A stretch of 64,000 nucleotides of DNA from Anaerolineaceae bacterium. GTDB taxonomy: Bacteria; Chloroflexota; Anaerolineae; Promineifilales; Promineifilaceae. Below are positions 17,470 through 26,089 of the stretch, in pieces. The stretch spans positions 1-64,000 of the forward strand of contig PABI01000184.1 of assembly GCA_002699125.1 (NCBI GenBank). Reading direction: 5' to 3'. The position numbers were made by a program, and so were the translations under genes. The notes beneath the pieces were generated by a model that had not been told where the DNA came from, searched no databases, and was given only the letters and a program-made list of their open reading frames with translations. Within the stretch, counting starts at the first letter, position 1. Each line of letters begins with the position of its first letter.

Positions 17470-18324
17470 CTATCTGTTGATTGTGCGTTCGATGAAGGCG
17501 GTAAGGCTGGTAGGCTGATGCCCGAGCAGGAAGTGCAGTACCTGGGCATTGCCTGCCAGACCGCTTTGGGCGTAGTAGGCAAACATGCTGGCGCTCAGTT
17601 TGATGCTGTCTTCATCCTGGCCGTTGGTACGGGCCTGGGCTTTCCACGTTTTTAAGGGCACGGGGCGCACTTCTACAGGGCGCTGCAAAACATGGCTGAA
17701 GGCGTCGGCAACGGCCGTTTGGCTTAAAGGTTCTGTCCCGGCCAGTTCATAGGTGGCAAAATCATGTCCCGATTCAGTGAGCAGTCTGGCAGCCACAGCA
17801 GCCACATCTTGTAAATCAACCAGGCTCAAGGCTGTTTCGGCCGGATAAGGCACCGGCAGAACGCCTTCTTCCTGAATGGCAGGCAAGTAAGCCCGTAAAT
17901 TTTGCATATAGGCAGTAGGCTGAACAATGGTGTAGGTCAGGCCGGAATCGAACAAGATGTTTTCCACCTTCATCTTGCTCCAGTGGTGAGGCATCTCCCG
18001 AATTTGGGGATGGAGTACGGAGTGGTACACCACGCGGCAGTTGCCGATGCTGCGGGCGGCAGCGATCATCAGCTGGCCAATGCGCACTTCCTGCGGGTGC
18101 ATGTTGGGACCGATGTGGTAGATGGCGGTGACGCTTGTTGTTGCCAAACGCCACACGTCGGCATCCAGCAAATCACCCAACACCACTTCGGCCGCCCCGG
18201 CCTGCCGCACGATGGAAATCTGGTCGTCATCCTTCACGAAGGCGCGTGTTTTGGCCCCGCGCTGCTTCAAGGCGGCCAGCACCGCCAACCCCGTTTTCCC
18301 TGCTGCGCCTGTAACTAAAATCAT
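17470..18324 (-). CDS. NmrA-like NAD(P)-binding protein
   Basis: A 284-residue atypical short-chain dehydrogenase of the NmrA/QOR2-like group. The Rossmann nucleotide motif is at the N-terminus (MILVTGAAGKTGLAVL), followed by the family pattern VVLGDLLD and VYHSVLHPQ. These proteins either sense the NADPH/NADP ratio or reduce quinones; the catalytic Tyr-x3-Lys of classic SDRs is not obvious. I chose the ATG at 18324 because TTGGAGAG precedes it; the upstream ATG at 18345 has no such site. Confidence 0.8.
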   Translation of the reverse strand: MILVTGAAGKTGLAVLAALKQRGAKTRAFVKDDDQISIVRQAGAAEVVLGDLLDADVWRLATTSVTAIYHIGPNMHPQEVRIGQLMIAAARSIGNCRVVYHSVLHPQIREMPHHWSKMKVENILFDSGLTYTIVQPTAYMQNLRAYLPAIQEEGVLPVPYPAETALSLVDLQDVAAVAARLLTESGHDFATYELAGTEPLSQTAVADAFSHVLQRPVEVRPVPLKTWKAQARTNGQDEDSIKLSASMFAYYAQSGLAGNAQVLHFLLGHQPTSLTAFIERTINR

Positions 18325-18481
18325 GGTGACTCTCCAAATGATCAATTGGCAGAAAGCGTTTCACCCTTGTATTGTAGCCCATTCGCTAACAAACCGGCAT
18401 ACGATTTTGCAGTTGGAGAGGAAGAGAATCACGAATGGGACGAATAAACGAATTTGACGAATGTTGGGGGGACACCAGTTT

Positions 18482-19087
18482 TTATGGGGTGATATTGAAA
18501 GACGCGAGCATATGATCGAATATCGGAAATGCTTCATCTTTGTTAGCTGAATTTCTCAGAAAAAATTCCAGCAGGTATATGTTGTCATCACGAATAATAA
18601 AGTATTGAATCCTTATTTGAGAGGTTGTAGCGTATCGAACTGTACGGGTCCAAGCTGGATAATTGCCTGACCCCGCTTCTACCTCCTGAAAATCCGAATA
18701 GATGATTCCGCTTCGATAATGTCTTTCCAAATCCCAGCCATAAATTTTTTCTGGCGTTGGATTTTCCATTTTGAACCAATTCACTGAAAGTGCTTTGCTG
18801 ACCAAGCCTAGAAATCCTATTTGGTTAGTGTAAAAATGTGCCTTCTCATCCGTCAAATTTTTATTTCCCCTGACGCCATAAGTAGCGTGTGCCCAATTTG
18901 TCGGATAATCAATGGAAAAGTTGTATTGTTCATGAACCAAAGTGCTCCAGTTGTCACGGTTATTCCAATGACTCACGCCATACCAAATAGCTGCAAAAAG
19001 CAGAACCAGTAACACGTGATGGAGCGGTACAGGTTTGCCAAACACATAAGCTTTTTGAGATTTTGTCCAAGCGATGATCTGACTCAT
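18482..19087 (-). CDS. hypothetical single-span protein with PsbP-like domain
   Basis: A 201-residue protein with one membrane helix (HHVLLVLLFAAIWYGVSHW) and an exported domain that begins YNFSIDYPTNW, the signature opening of PsbP/DUF1795-like domains. The ATG at 19087 overlaps the stop of the upstream glycosyltransferase gene (ATGA), so it is translationally coupled to it. The function is unknown. The lipoprotein at 22862-23428 begins its domain in a similar way (VEINYPESW). Confidence 0.68.
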   Translation of the reverse strand: MSQIIAWTKSQKAYVFGKPVPLHHVLLVLLFAAIWYGVSHWNNRDNWSTLVHEQYNFSIDYPTNWAHATYGVRGNKNLTDEKAHFYTNQIGFLGLVSKALSVNWFKMENPTPEKIYGWDLERHYRSGIIYSDFQEVEAGSGNYPAWTRTVRYATTSQIRIQYFIIRDDNIYLLEFFLRNSANKDEAFPIFDHMLASFNITP

Positions 19088-20289
19088 GTTTTCGCTGTTT
19101 GTATCCAAGACAGCCAAATCAACCCTAGCAGCAGGCCAATCGGCAAGGGCAGATAGGTGACGGGGTGCTCAAAGTCGCCCTCGATGGTGGCGAGGAAGAG
19201 GGCCCAGGTGCCTACCAGCATCACCAGCAGTATGCCGGCAGCCCACCCATTGCCGCCGCGCCAGCGTTGGCTGATGGTGTGCAGCAGCAAAAAAAGCGGG
19301 ATGTACATGATGACGTAATTGGTCGTCGCCGTGCGCACGATGATGCTGTTGGTCACAATCAGCGTCAGGCTGATGATGAAGAGGAATTTGCGGGTGACGC
19401 TTGTTTCATGGCGCAGCTGCCACCACTGCCAAAACATCACGAGCAGCAGCAGTCCAATCAATACGTACTCCACCGGCTGGCCGAGTTGGGGGAAGAAGGT
19501 GCCGGTAATCACTCGCAGCGGCGAGGGGGTGACGGTGTAGGCGGGGTAAAAACGGACCTGGTCGATGAAGCTGGTGAGCCAGTTGGGCAGCAGCAAAAAG
19601 GAGAGTCCGGCCAGCAGGGCCATTGCCCCGGCAAAACCGGCGATAAAACGCCAGCGTTGGTGCCACACCGCCCACAGCAGCAGCGCCGGAATAATCAGGT
19701 AGCTCATCTGTGGCTTGATGGTGGTGAGCGAGAGCAGCGCGCCGGCCAGTACGTCCCGATCCTGCTTGAGCGCCAGCAGGGTGCCCGCCAGCCAGAGGAA
19801 AATCGGCCCGGCAAACTGGCCTAGAATAATGGTGCGGGTGCTGTTGTACATGATCACCGACCAGAGTAGGGTGATGGCCAGCAGCCAGGACGGCTGCCGC
19901 CAATCCAGCAGCCGCAGCGTGAGAATCACCCCACCAATGAGCGAAAACTGCACAACTACCAGCCAAATGGCCTGCACCCAGGCGTAATCGAGATTGATCA
20001 GCGGCCAGAGCAGGAACACGGTGTAGAACGGGTAGACAAAGAGGACCTGGTCTTCTTCTGGTGTGGCGAGACGGCCGTAAATCCCCCGCTGAATGGCCTC
20101 TGTCGCCTCCTGCGAATACGGGTCTGTGCCATCCTGCCAGAAAAGCTGGGTCCCTTTCCAGCGCGGGTAAAAATCGTTGGCTCCCGGGTTTTCGGCAGTG
20201 AAAAAAGTGTACATCCCGACCACGCTGACGGTGAACAGTAAAATGGCCAAAATCAAAATGAACAGGTTTCTTCGTGTGAATAGATTCAT
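19084..20289 (-). CDS. GT87/DUF2029-family membrane glycosyltransferase
   Basis: A 401-residue polytopic membrane protein with about ten helices. The first periplasmic loop carries the GT87-type motif (GANDFYPRWKGTQLFW, DPYS) and FVYPFYTVFLLWPL follows. This is the pattern of polyprenyl-phosphate-dependent mannosyl/arabinosyl transferases of actinobacterial and chloroflexal envelopes. It is coupled to the PsbP-like gene downstream and follows the larger glycosyltransferase-like gene at 20452-22764, so a surface-glycan role is likely. Confidence 0.8.
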   Translation of the reverse strand: MNLFTRRNLFILILAILLFTVSVVGMYTFFTAENPGANDFYPRWKGTQLFWQDGTDPYSQEATEAIQRGIYGRLATPEEDQVLFVYPFYTVFLLWPLINLDYAWVQAIWLVVVQFSLIGGVILTLRLLDWRQPSWLLAITLLWSVIMYNSTRTIILGQFAGPIFLWLAGTLLALKQDRDVLAGALLSLTTIKPQMSYLIIPALLLWAVWHQRWRFIAGFAGAMALLAGLSFLLLPNWLTSFIDQVRFYPAYTVTPSPLRVITGTFFPQLGQPVEYVLIGLLLLVMFWQWWQLRHETSVTRKFLFIISLTLIVTNSIIVRTATTNYVIMYIPLFLLLHTISQRWRGGNGWAAGILLVMLVGTWALFLATIEGDFEHPVTYLPLPIGLLLGLIWLSWIQTAKT

Positions 20290-20311
20290 TGTTTTACATA
20301 AAGCCTTCTCC

Positions 20312-20430
20312 TGTCATTCTGAGTGAAGCGAAGAATCACACGAAACTGGCCGGGCAAAATCCTTGCCCGTTGGCCAAAGTTTTCACCGTTTTGTGGTTAC
20401 AGAGATACTTCACTTCGTTCAGTATGACAA
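20312..20430. repeat. intergenic inverted repeat, GTCATTCTGAG family
   Basis: It starts TGTCATTCTGAGTGAAGCGA and ends CACTTCGTTCAGTATGACAA, the two arms enclosing about 80 bases. It separates the two glycosyltransferase genes. Confidence 0.8.
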
Positions 20431-20451
20431 GGTGAGATTGCTTGTTTGGCC

Positions 20452-22764
20452 TCACTGGTTTGCCTGTTGTAACTCGTAGAGTTGATAGTCGCCCCAGTCG
20501 GCGATGAGCTGGAGCTGGCTGGCGGCGAGTTCGTCCATGAGGTGGATGTTTTGCGGCGAAATCCAGTCCATTTGCTGCTCGCGGATAAATTCGTAGCCGG
20601 TTTCAAACAATAAGATGTGGCTGACACCCTCACTGCGCCATGCCTGGGCGATGCCTGATGAATCGTTATGTAAATATTCTAAATGGGCAAAGGTGTCCAA
20701 AATGGAGTCAGGACGACAGTCGCGTTCGCAGTAGTAGCTGCGCGGTTCGTACAAAAAGACGACGACGGCGTCAGGCGGCGTTTGTTCATTGATGCCTTGC
20801 ATGGCGGTGTAATGGCTGCCCAGCCAGTGGGTGAGAATCGCATCCCGGCTGGCGCTGCCGGCCACGTAGGTGAGCGGCACGCCGGGCAGCCAGTTGAGCA
20901 GCTGCCCCACCAGATTAAAGGCCAGCGCCAGAATAATCACCAAGCGCACAAAGCGGCGCAGCGAAAACTGGGGATGATCCCAGCGGGATAAATCGTCAAA
21001 AATCCAGGCAATGATGGGGCAGAGCGCTACAAAGGCAGGCAGCAGCAGGCGGCTTTGCCACAGCCCGGCGGAGAAGATGACACCGAAGACCCAAAAAATG
21101 TATTGGGCCAACACAAAAATGAGCAGAAGGTTGAACGGCCGTTCCACCCCCCCACGTTTCTTCCATCTCGCAAACGCATAAACCAGCACCGCCGGCAAAA
21201 AGATGAGAAACAGCGGCCCAGGCTGGCCGTCCTGGCTGGCATCGTTTAGCCCCAGGATGAGGTCGTGGGGCAGGCGCAGCAGGGCGATCGGATCAAAGCC
21301 GAGGCCGGTGCCGGTACCGGCGTAGGCTCCGGCGCGAAAATCATCCCAAAACGGGCCACCAAAGACGAATGGGTAAACCGGATTGCCGGTGAAGGCCCAA
21401 TTTTTGAGGTACCAGGGCAGGGCAACGAGGATGGTGGCTAGGGTCAGAATGAGCAACGGTCTAAAGGCTTTTTTTAACGCGGAGGTGCGACCTTCGGTCG
21501 GGCGGAGGCGCAGAGGGGGAGGTTCTTTTAGTCTATCTAATCTTTGATTTCCTTTATCCCAATAATGCCAGGCAACAACGCCAGCCAGCACCAGCGGCGC
21601 GACGAAGCTGGTGTATTTGAGTCCCATTGCCAGCCCGGCGAAGACGCCGCTGAGAATGAGCCAGCCGGTTTGCTCGCCTTGCCGCCAGCGCAGCAGGGCC
21701 ACCAGTGCCGCCACCTGATAAAAGGCCAGCGGCAGGTCGTTGTAAGCCTGCGCCCCCAGGTTGAGCACCATCGGCATGGAGATAAGGATCAGTACGGCCG
21801 TCCACCCATTTTTATTGGCCACAGGCTTGTGCTGAGCGTCGTCGAAGTAGGACATAGAGATTTGAGAGAAGTTCTCTTTTGCCTCTGTGTTCTCTGTGGG
21901 TGCAAACCAATCGCGCGAAATCAGATAGACGAGTGCGATCAGCCAAGGGATGAAGCTGAAGTGCAACAATTTTGCAGCGACGTCACCGCGTAGGCCCATC
22001 GCCAGGGTGAAGAGCATTTCAAACAGGGCGGGGAAGCTGAGGTGGGGAATGTCGATGCCGCCGATGATGCGCCCGGCTTCAAGGTATAGCTTAGGGCCTT
22101 TGAGGTGGTAGAATAGGGCATCCCAACTTGTGGGCGGCAGGAGGGCAATGATGAGCGCCAGTCCGAGGACGATGAGTAGGTAAATTGTGACGCTGCGTGA
22201 AGGAAAATTGAACCGCAGAGAGCGCGGAGATTCGGAGGAAGAATCCGCAGATTTCGCAGATTGTCGCAGATTTTTTTCATTCTTTCTGCGGCTTTGTGGC
22301 TCTGTGTTTTTATAGATATGCCAGAGGGTTAGCCCGGCGGCGGCACCCATCGTGCCCCAAAGGGCGGTGGTGCTTATCCCACCGTCCAGGCCGAGGAACA
22401 ACATCCACAGCCCCAATGCGCCAAAACCGATGCCCGTGCCGAAGACGGCCGTTTCCAACCCATTCATCTTCAGCGACCAGTAGCTCAATATTTCACTGCC
22501 AATCCCCCAGGCGGCGAGGTTGATGAGAACGGCCGTGCCCACATCCAGCAGCGCCCGGCCAACTGAGGACCAGGCAAAATCCAGTGTCAGCCACGCGGCT
22601 GGATCTTTCAGCAGCAGCACCAGCTGCGGCACGCTGAACGGCTTTTGCACCACATAATAGGCGCTAAGCCCATAAAACAGCCACAAAACAAAGAGAAAAA
22701 TGATGCCCCACTTGAGCCTGGAATCGCGCATGGGGTAATCATACGGATGTTGGCCGTTTGGCAC
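20452..22764 (-). CDS. large polytopic glycosyltransferase-like (GT39/ArnT-type) protein with three repeat-derived inserts
   Basis: A 770-residue membrane protein with about 14 helices. The first large loop has the segment LLPPTSWDALFYHLKGPKLYLEAG, typical of GT-C enzymes with an acidic residue near the membrane, read here in parts as SWDALFYH. Three stretches do not belong to the family: residues near 155-187 (NEKNLRQSAKSADSS), 290-320 (ENTEAKENFSQIS) and 405-430 (EPPPLRLRPTEGRTSALKK). Their DNA is the intergenic repeat family of this genome, inserted in frame in inter-helix loops. The reading frame is open throughout. A start at 22731 (MRDSRLKWG) is equally possible. Confidence 0.8.
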   Translation of the reverse strand: MPNGQHPYDYPMRDSRLKWGIIFLFVLWLFYGLSAYYVVQKPFSVPQLVLLLKDPAAWLTLDFAWSSVGRALLDVGTAVLINLAAWGIGSEILSYWSLKMNGLETAVFGTGIGFGALGLWMLFLGLDGGISTTALWGTMGAAAGLTLWHIYKNTEPQSRRKNEKNLRQSAKSADSSSESPRSLRFNFPSRSVTIYLLIVLGLALIIALLPPTSWDALFYHLKGPKLYLEAGRIIGGIDIPHLSFPALFEMLFTLAMGLRGDVAAKLLHFSFIPWLIALVYLISRDWFAPTENTEAKENFSQISMSYFDDAQHKPVANKNGWTAVLILISMPMVLNLGAQAYNDLPLAFYQVAALVALLRWRQGEQTGWLILSGVFAGLAMGLKYTSFVAPLVLAGVVAWHYWDKGNQRLDRLKEPPPLRLRPTEGRTSALKKAFRPLLILTLATILVALPWYLKNWAFTGNPVYPFVFGGPFWDDFRAGAYAGTGTGLGFDPIALLRLPHDLILGLNDASQDGQPGPLFLIFLPAVLVYAFARWKKRGGVERPFNLLLIFVLAQYIFWVFGVIFSAGLWQSRLLLPAFVALCPIIAWIFDDLSRWDHPQFSLRRFVRLVIILALAFNLVGQLLNWLPGVPLTYVAGSASRDAILTHWLGSHYTAMQGINEQTPPDAVVVFLYEPRSYYCERDCRPDSILDTFAHLEYLHNDSSGIAQAWRSEGVSHILLFETGYEFIREQQMDWISPQNIHLMDELAASQLQLIADWGDYQLYELQQANQ
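21470..21560. repeat. in-frame repeat insert 1 inside a CDS
   Basis: It contains AACGCGGAGGTGCGACC and CGGAGGCGCAGAGG, the same family as 7585-7650 and 61000-61055, and lies in a cytoplasmic or inter-helix loop of the glycosyltransferase-like gene. Confidence 0.75.
21815..21905. repeat. in-frame repeat insert 2 inside a CDS
   Basis: It contains CTTGTGCTGAGCGTCGTCGA (a common bacterial intergenic repeat type) joined to TTGCCTCTGTGTTCTCTGTG, the arm seen at 7585-7650. Confidence 0.75.
22205..22312. repeat. in-frame repeat insert 3 inside a CDS
   Basis: On the plus strand: AACCGCAGAGAGCGCGGAGA, then ATCCGCAGATTTCGCAGATT (the family of 8822-8905), then GGCTTTGTGGCTCTGTGTTT. Two repeat families are nested here without breaking the frame. 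Confidence 0.8.
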
Positions 22765-22861
22765 AAGAGACGGTTTTCCTAGAGGCGTGTTAGGTGAGGA
22801 AACTTAAGTTGTGGCAACGGCCGTTTTGCTAGAGCAATACTGGCTCCCACTATTCACACAT

Positions 22862-23428
22862 TCAATCTTCCCGAAATTGAAAGCTACTGAGAATACTTTC
22901 CACATTGTCAGCAATGTCTTCATTAATAGCTTCAGTTCCACCGCGCTGGTGAGTGATAATTAAGGCTCGTTCATTTTCATGTTGCACAAGAATAAGGTCA
23001 AATTGAAGAGCATATGTTGCCCCTTCGCTCCTTGCTAAATCGGCAACTACTTGTCCTCGAACGGCTGGGTACCCATTGAAATCGGAATCCTGAACGGGGC
23101 TGGACGTCAATACCTCCTTCAGGTTGGGAAGAAACTCTGTAGATAAAAAATCTTCAAGGGAATGCTGGAGGCTTGCTTCCATGTATTCAGGAGGATTAGA
23201 TAAAATCGTGATCCCGACATCAACTTTTTCACTCGGTTGAAATAACAAACCTTCGCTGGATTTTTCGACCGTCCAACTCTCAGGATAATTTATTTCTACG
23301 CTCTGGAATTGGTATGGAACCATTTTGCTTTGGGAGCATGATGCCGTGACTAACCCGATTCCTATGACAAGCATAATGCTGCAAAATAAGCTTGGTATTT
23401 TGTAATTGAATTCCAAATTATTATGCAT
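22862..23428 (-). CDS. PsbP/DUF1795-like lipoprotein
   Basis: A 188-residue exported lipoprotein. The signal peptide (SIMLVIGIGLVTASC) ends in a lipobox with Cys about residue 31. The mature part opens VEINYPESWTVEKSSEGLLF, the characteristic first strand of PsbP-like domains, and continues as one small alpha/beta domain. The function is unknown. The gene is divergent from the amidase gene; the 232 bases between them hold one ACGGCCGT and no clear promoter. Confidence 0.72.
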   Translation of the reverse strand: MHNNLEFNYKIPSLFCSIMLVIGIGLVTASCSQSKMVPYQFQSVEINYPESWTVEKSSEGLLFQPSEKVDVGITILSNPPEYMEASLQHSLEDFLSTEFLPNLKEVLTSSPVQDSDFNGYPAVRGQVVADLARSEGATYALQFDLILVQHENERALIITHQRGGTEAINEDIADNVESILSSFQFRED

Positions 23429-23675
23429 CTTCTTTCTACCTACATGTTCTGGCGTCTAACGCAAAACTGAGAGGGTGGAACAGGATAAGTTTTCAGAAAC
23501 ATAATTTTACTCTGCGAAGTACGGCCGTAATTCTACCACACCACCATCCCCTACATTCACTCCATCCTAATCTAAAATTCACCCTTTTTATACCGCTATT
23601 TGTCGTGGCCGTTGTTAAGATGCTCGCATTAGGGGGAGAAAGTTAGTAGTAATCCAATCCTTGCGGGAGCGAATG

Positions 23676-25994
23676 ATGTATAAGAATCTAAAAACTGTTA
23701 CCTTACTTGGTTTGTTTATGCTTTTGGTGGTCGTCAGCTGGCCCCAAACCGAATCCACAGCCGCAGCCCCCATCATGGAAAGCATCACCTGGCAGGGCGA
23801 GGATTTTGCCCAGGGCAGTGGGGTCGACACGGCCGTTTCTCCCAGCGGTCTTACGCTAGATGATGCGGCATTTACGGCCGTCTACACCTCCAACCCCATC
23901 CAAACCCCCATCGACTTCAACGCCCTTGTCACCAGCTGGGAAGCCGACGTGCCCACCGACACCAGCCTGGAAATCGAGGTGCGCACGCGCCAAGGCAGCG
24001 GCGATTGGTCTGAATGGTTCCACCTACACAGCCATCTGGACCTGGTTCAAGAGGATGATCATGAAAACCTGAGCGACATGATTACCGTGCCGGAACTGGA
24101 TGAAACCCACGACACCATCCAGTTTAGCGTGAGTTTTGGCCGTTTTAACACCCTTGTTGCCCCCCAGCTAAACAGCATCAGCTTCACCATCATCGACACA
24201 AGTGCCGGACCCACCACAGAAGAACTGCTGGCCCGACAACAGGAACTGGATGCCGCCAATGGCGACAAGCCCGCGGGCACCGGCTATCCACGCCCCACTG
24301 TCATCAGCCGGGAAGTGTGGTGTACCTCCGTCGATTGTGATTACACTGGCGGGCTGGAATATGACGACGCCAGCCACATGGTTGTTCATCACACCGTCTC
24401 CAGCAATACGAGCAGCAACTGGGCCGCCACCGTGCGGGCCATCTGGGCCTTCCACACCTACCCCGCTTCCAGCACATGCACAAGCTGCCGCGGCTGGGGC
24501 GACATTGGCTACAATTACCTCATCGACCTGAACGGTGTCATCTACGAAGGGCACATGAATGAGGATTACCAAAACCTGGACGTCGTTGGCACGCACGCCT
24601 CCGGGGCCAACACCGGCAGCATGGGCGTTTCGCTTATCGGCACATTTACCTCGACAAGTTACCCTGGCTTGCCGGGCATTGCGCCCTCCGAACCGATGAA
24701 ATCGTCTCTGGTGGAGCTGCTCTCCTGGAAGGCCGACCAGCGGGACATTAACGTGTTTGATGCCAGCGCCACGCTGCCGTTTGTTTCCGGCGGACGGCCG
24801 AATTTGATGGGCCATCGCGATGTGTATGGCACAACGGAATGCCCCGGTGACCAGGCGCACGTCCTCATCCCCTGGCTGCGCGATCAGGTGGCGGCCAACA
24901 TTGGCCTGGAAGACCCGTATCTTTATGTCAATGAAAACAGCGCTGCATTTACCAAGAGCAGCGCCAATTGGTATGAAGGCGGCAACGAATGTGGCCACAA
25001 TGGGCATTCCTATTACACCTTTTCCACCACCAATCCGGCGGAAAGCGCCAATTGGGGCATCTGGCGGCCCAACGTGCCGGAAGACGGCCGTTACACCATC
25101 GAAGCCTACATCCCCTACTGTAACACCGGCACTGGCGAAACCGGTGGGGCCACTTACGAAATTCACCATGCCAACGGTGTCACCGAATTGACACGCAGCC
25201 ACCAGCAGTACGTAGGCCTGTGGCTGCCGCTAGGCGAATTCACCCTCACGGCAGGTACGGATAATTACATTTACCTGGATGATCTCGTCAGCACCGACAA
25301 TGGTCAAGGTGTCTGGTTTGACAGCTTGCGGCTGCTGAAGGTCTCGCCGCCACCAGATGAAATCAACGCGATCGCCCCAACGGACGGCAGCTGGCTCAAT
25401 GACCCGCAGGTTGACTTTAGCTGGGATGTGGTGACAACCACCAGCCAGGTGCTCTCCACCACGTTCACCGTCAGTACTGATGTTACCCAGACCAACAAGC
25501 TGGTGACGGAAACGTGGGGCACGGCCGTTCTTAGCCACACCCATGATTTCGGCATGGAGCAGCCAGAACTGTACTGGCAGGCAACGGCCGTTGTCAGCCA
25601 AACCGACGGTGTGACGGAAACGCTCAGCACGCCGCTCATTCAGTTTGGTATCGACAGCACGGTGCCGACCTCGACAATTACGGCCGTTTACCAGATGCCC
25701 GACGCCAATTTTCTGGTGCAATGGAGTGGAAATGATTCCCTTTCTGGCGTGACCAACTATACTCTGGAATATCGTCTCAAGGGTGATGTGGACTGGACCG
25801 CATGGCTGACGGACACAACGGCCGTGAGCGCTTTCTTCATTCCACCCGATCCGGCCCAATTTTATGAATTTCGTCTCCGGGCTACCGATGCCGCGGGCAA
25901 CAGCCAATCCAGTGAAACGCCTGCGGCTGCTCTCGGCACCGAACAGGCAATTTCTCTGCCCCATGCTATAATGTTGCCGTTTATTACGAAGTAA
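23676..25994 (+). CDS. secreted PGRP-type N-acetylmuramoyl-L-alanine amidase with golvesin-like domain
   Basis: A 772-residue exported protein. Residues 1-30 are a signal peptide (TLLGLFMLLVVVSW). The middle is an amidase_2/PGRP domain with Zn ligands in VVHHTVS, GHRDVYG and TECPGD, which cleaves the stem peptide from MurNAc. Then comes a golvesin-C-like beta domain (WGIWRPNVPEDGRYTIEAYI, VWFDSLRLL), an Ig/FnIII-like domain and the C-terminal tail LPHAIMLPFITK. The ATG at 23676 has GGGAG six bases upstream; a TTG at 23661 would add five residues. It may serve in cell-wall turnover or in attacking other cells. Confidence 0.85.
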   Translation: MYKNLKTVTLLGLFMLLVVVSWPQTESTAAAPIMESITWQGEDFAQGSGVDTAVSPSGLTLDDAAFTAVYTSNPIQTPIDFNALVTSWEADVPTDTSLEIEVRTRQGSGDWSEWFHLHSHLDLVQEDDHENLSDMITVPELDETHDTIQFSVSFGRFNTLVAPQLNSISFTIIDTSAGPTTEELLARQQELDAANGDKPAGTGYPRPTVISREVWCTSVDCDYTGGLEYDDASHMVVHHTVSSNTSSNWAATVRAIWAFHTYPASSTCTSCRGWGDIGYNYLIDLNGVIYEGHMNEDYQNLDVVGTHASGANTGSMGVSLIGTFTSTSYPGLPGIAPSEPMKSSLVELLSWKADQRDINVFDASATLPFVSGGRPNLMGHRDVYGTTECPGDQAHVLIPWLRDQVAANIGLEDPYLYVNENSAAFTKSSANWYEGGNECGHNGHSYYTFSTTNPAESANWGIWRPNVPEDGRYTIEAYIPYCNTGTGETGGATYEIHHANGVTELTRSHQQYVGLWLPLGEFTLTAGTDNYIYLDDLVSTDNGQGVWFDSLRLLKVSPPPDEINAIAPTDGSWLNDPQVDFSWDVVTTTSQVLSTTFTVSTDVTQTNKLVTETWGTAVLSHTHDFGMEQPELYWQATAVVSQTDGVTETLSTPLIQFGIDSTVPTSTITAVYQMPDANFLVQWSGNDSLSGVTNYTLEYRLKGDVDWTAWLTDTTAVSAFFIPPDPAQFYEFRLRATDAAGNSQSSETPAAALGTEQAISLPHAIMLPFITK

Positions 25995-25995
25995 A

Positions 25996-26062
25996 CGGTG
26001 AACAGTAAACGGTAATCGGTTTAGCGAATAGACCGATTACCGTTTACCGAAAACTGATACGG
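25996..26062. repeat. inverted repeat, AGTAAACGGTAATCGGT family
   Basis: AACAGTAAACGGTAATCGGT faces ACCGATTACCGTTTACCG. Members of this loose family (GTAATCGGT, GTAATTGGGTAA, CAGTGTTCAGTA) sit at 34040-34140, 38338-38380, 48809-48877, 57150-57203 and 59166-59245. Confidence 0.75.
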
Positions 26063-26089
26063 ACAACGGAGCGGAGGCACAAGGAGAAA

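Noticed and set aside
24168..25202. 344-codon minus-strand frame opposite the amidase gene
   Set aside because: Antisense to a strongly conserved amidase; Gly/Val-rich composition is a shadow effect.
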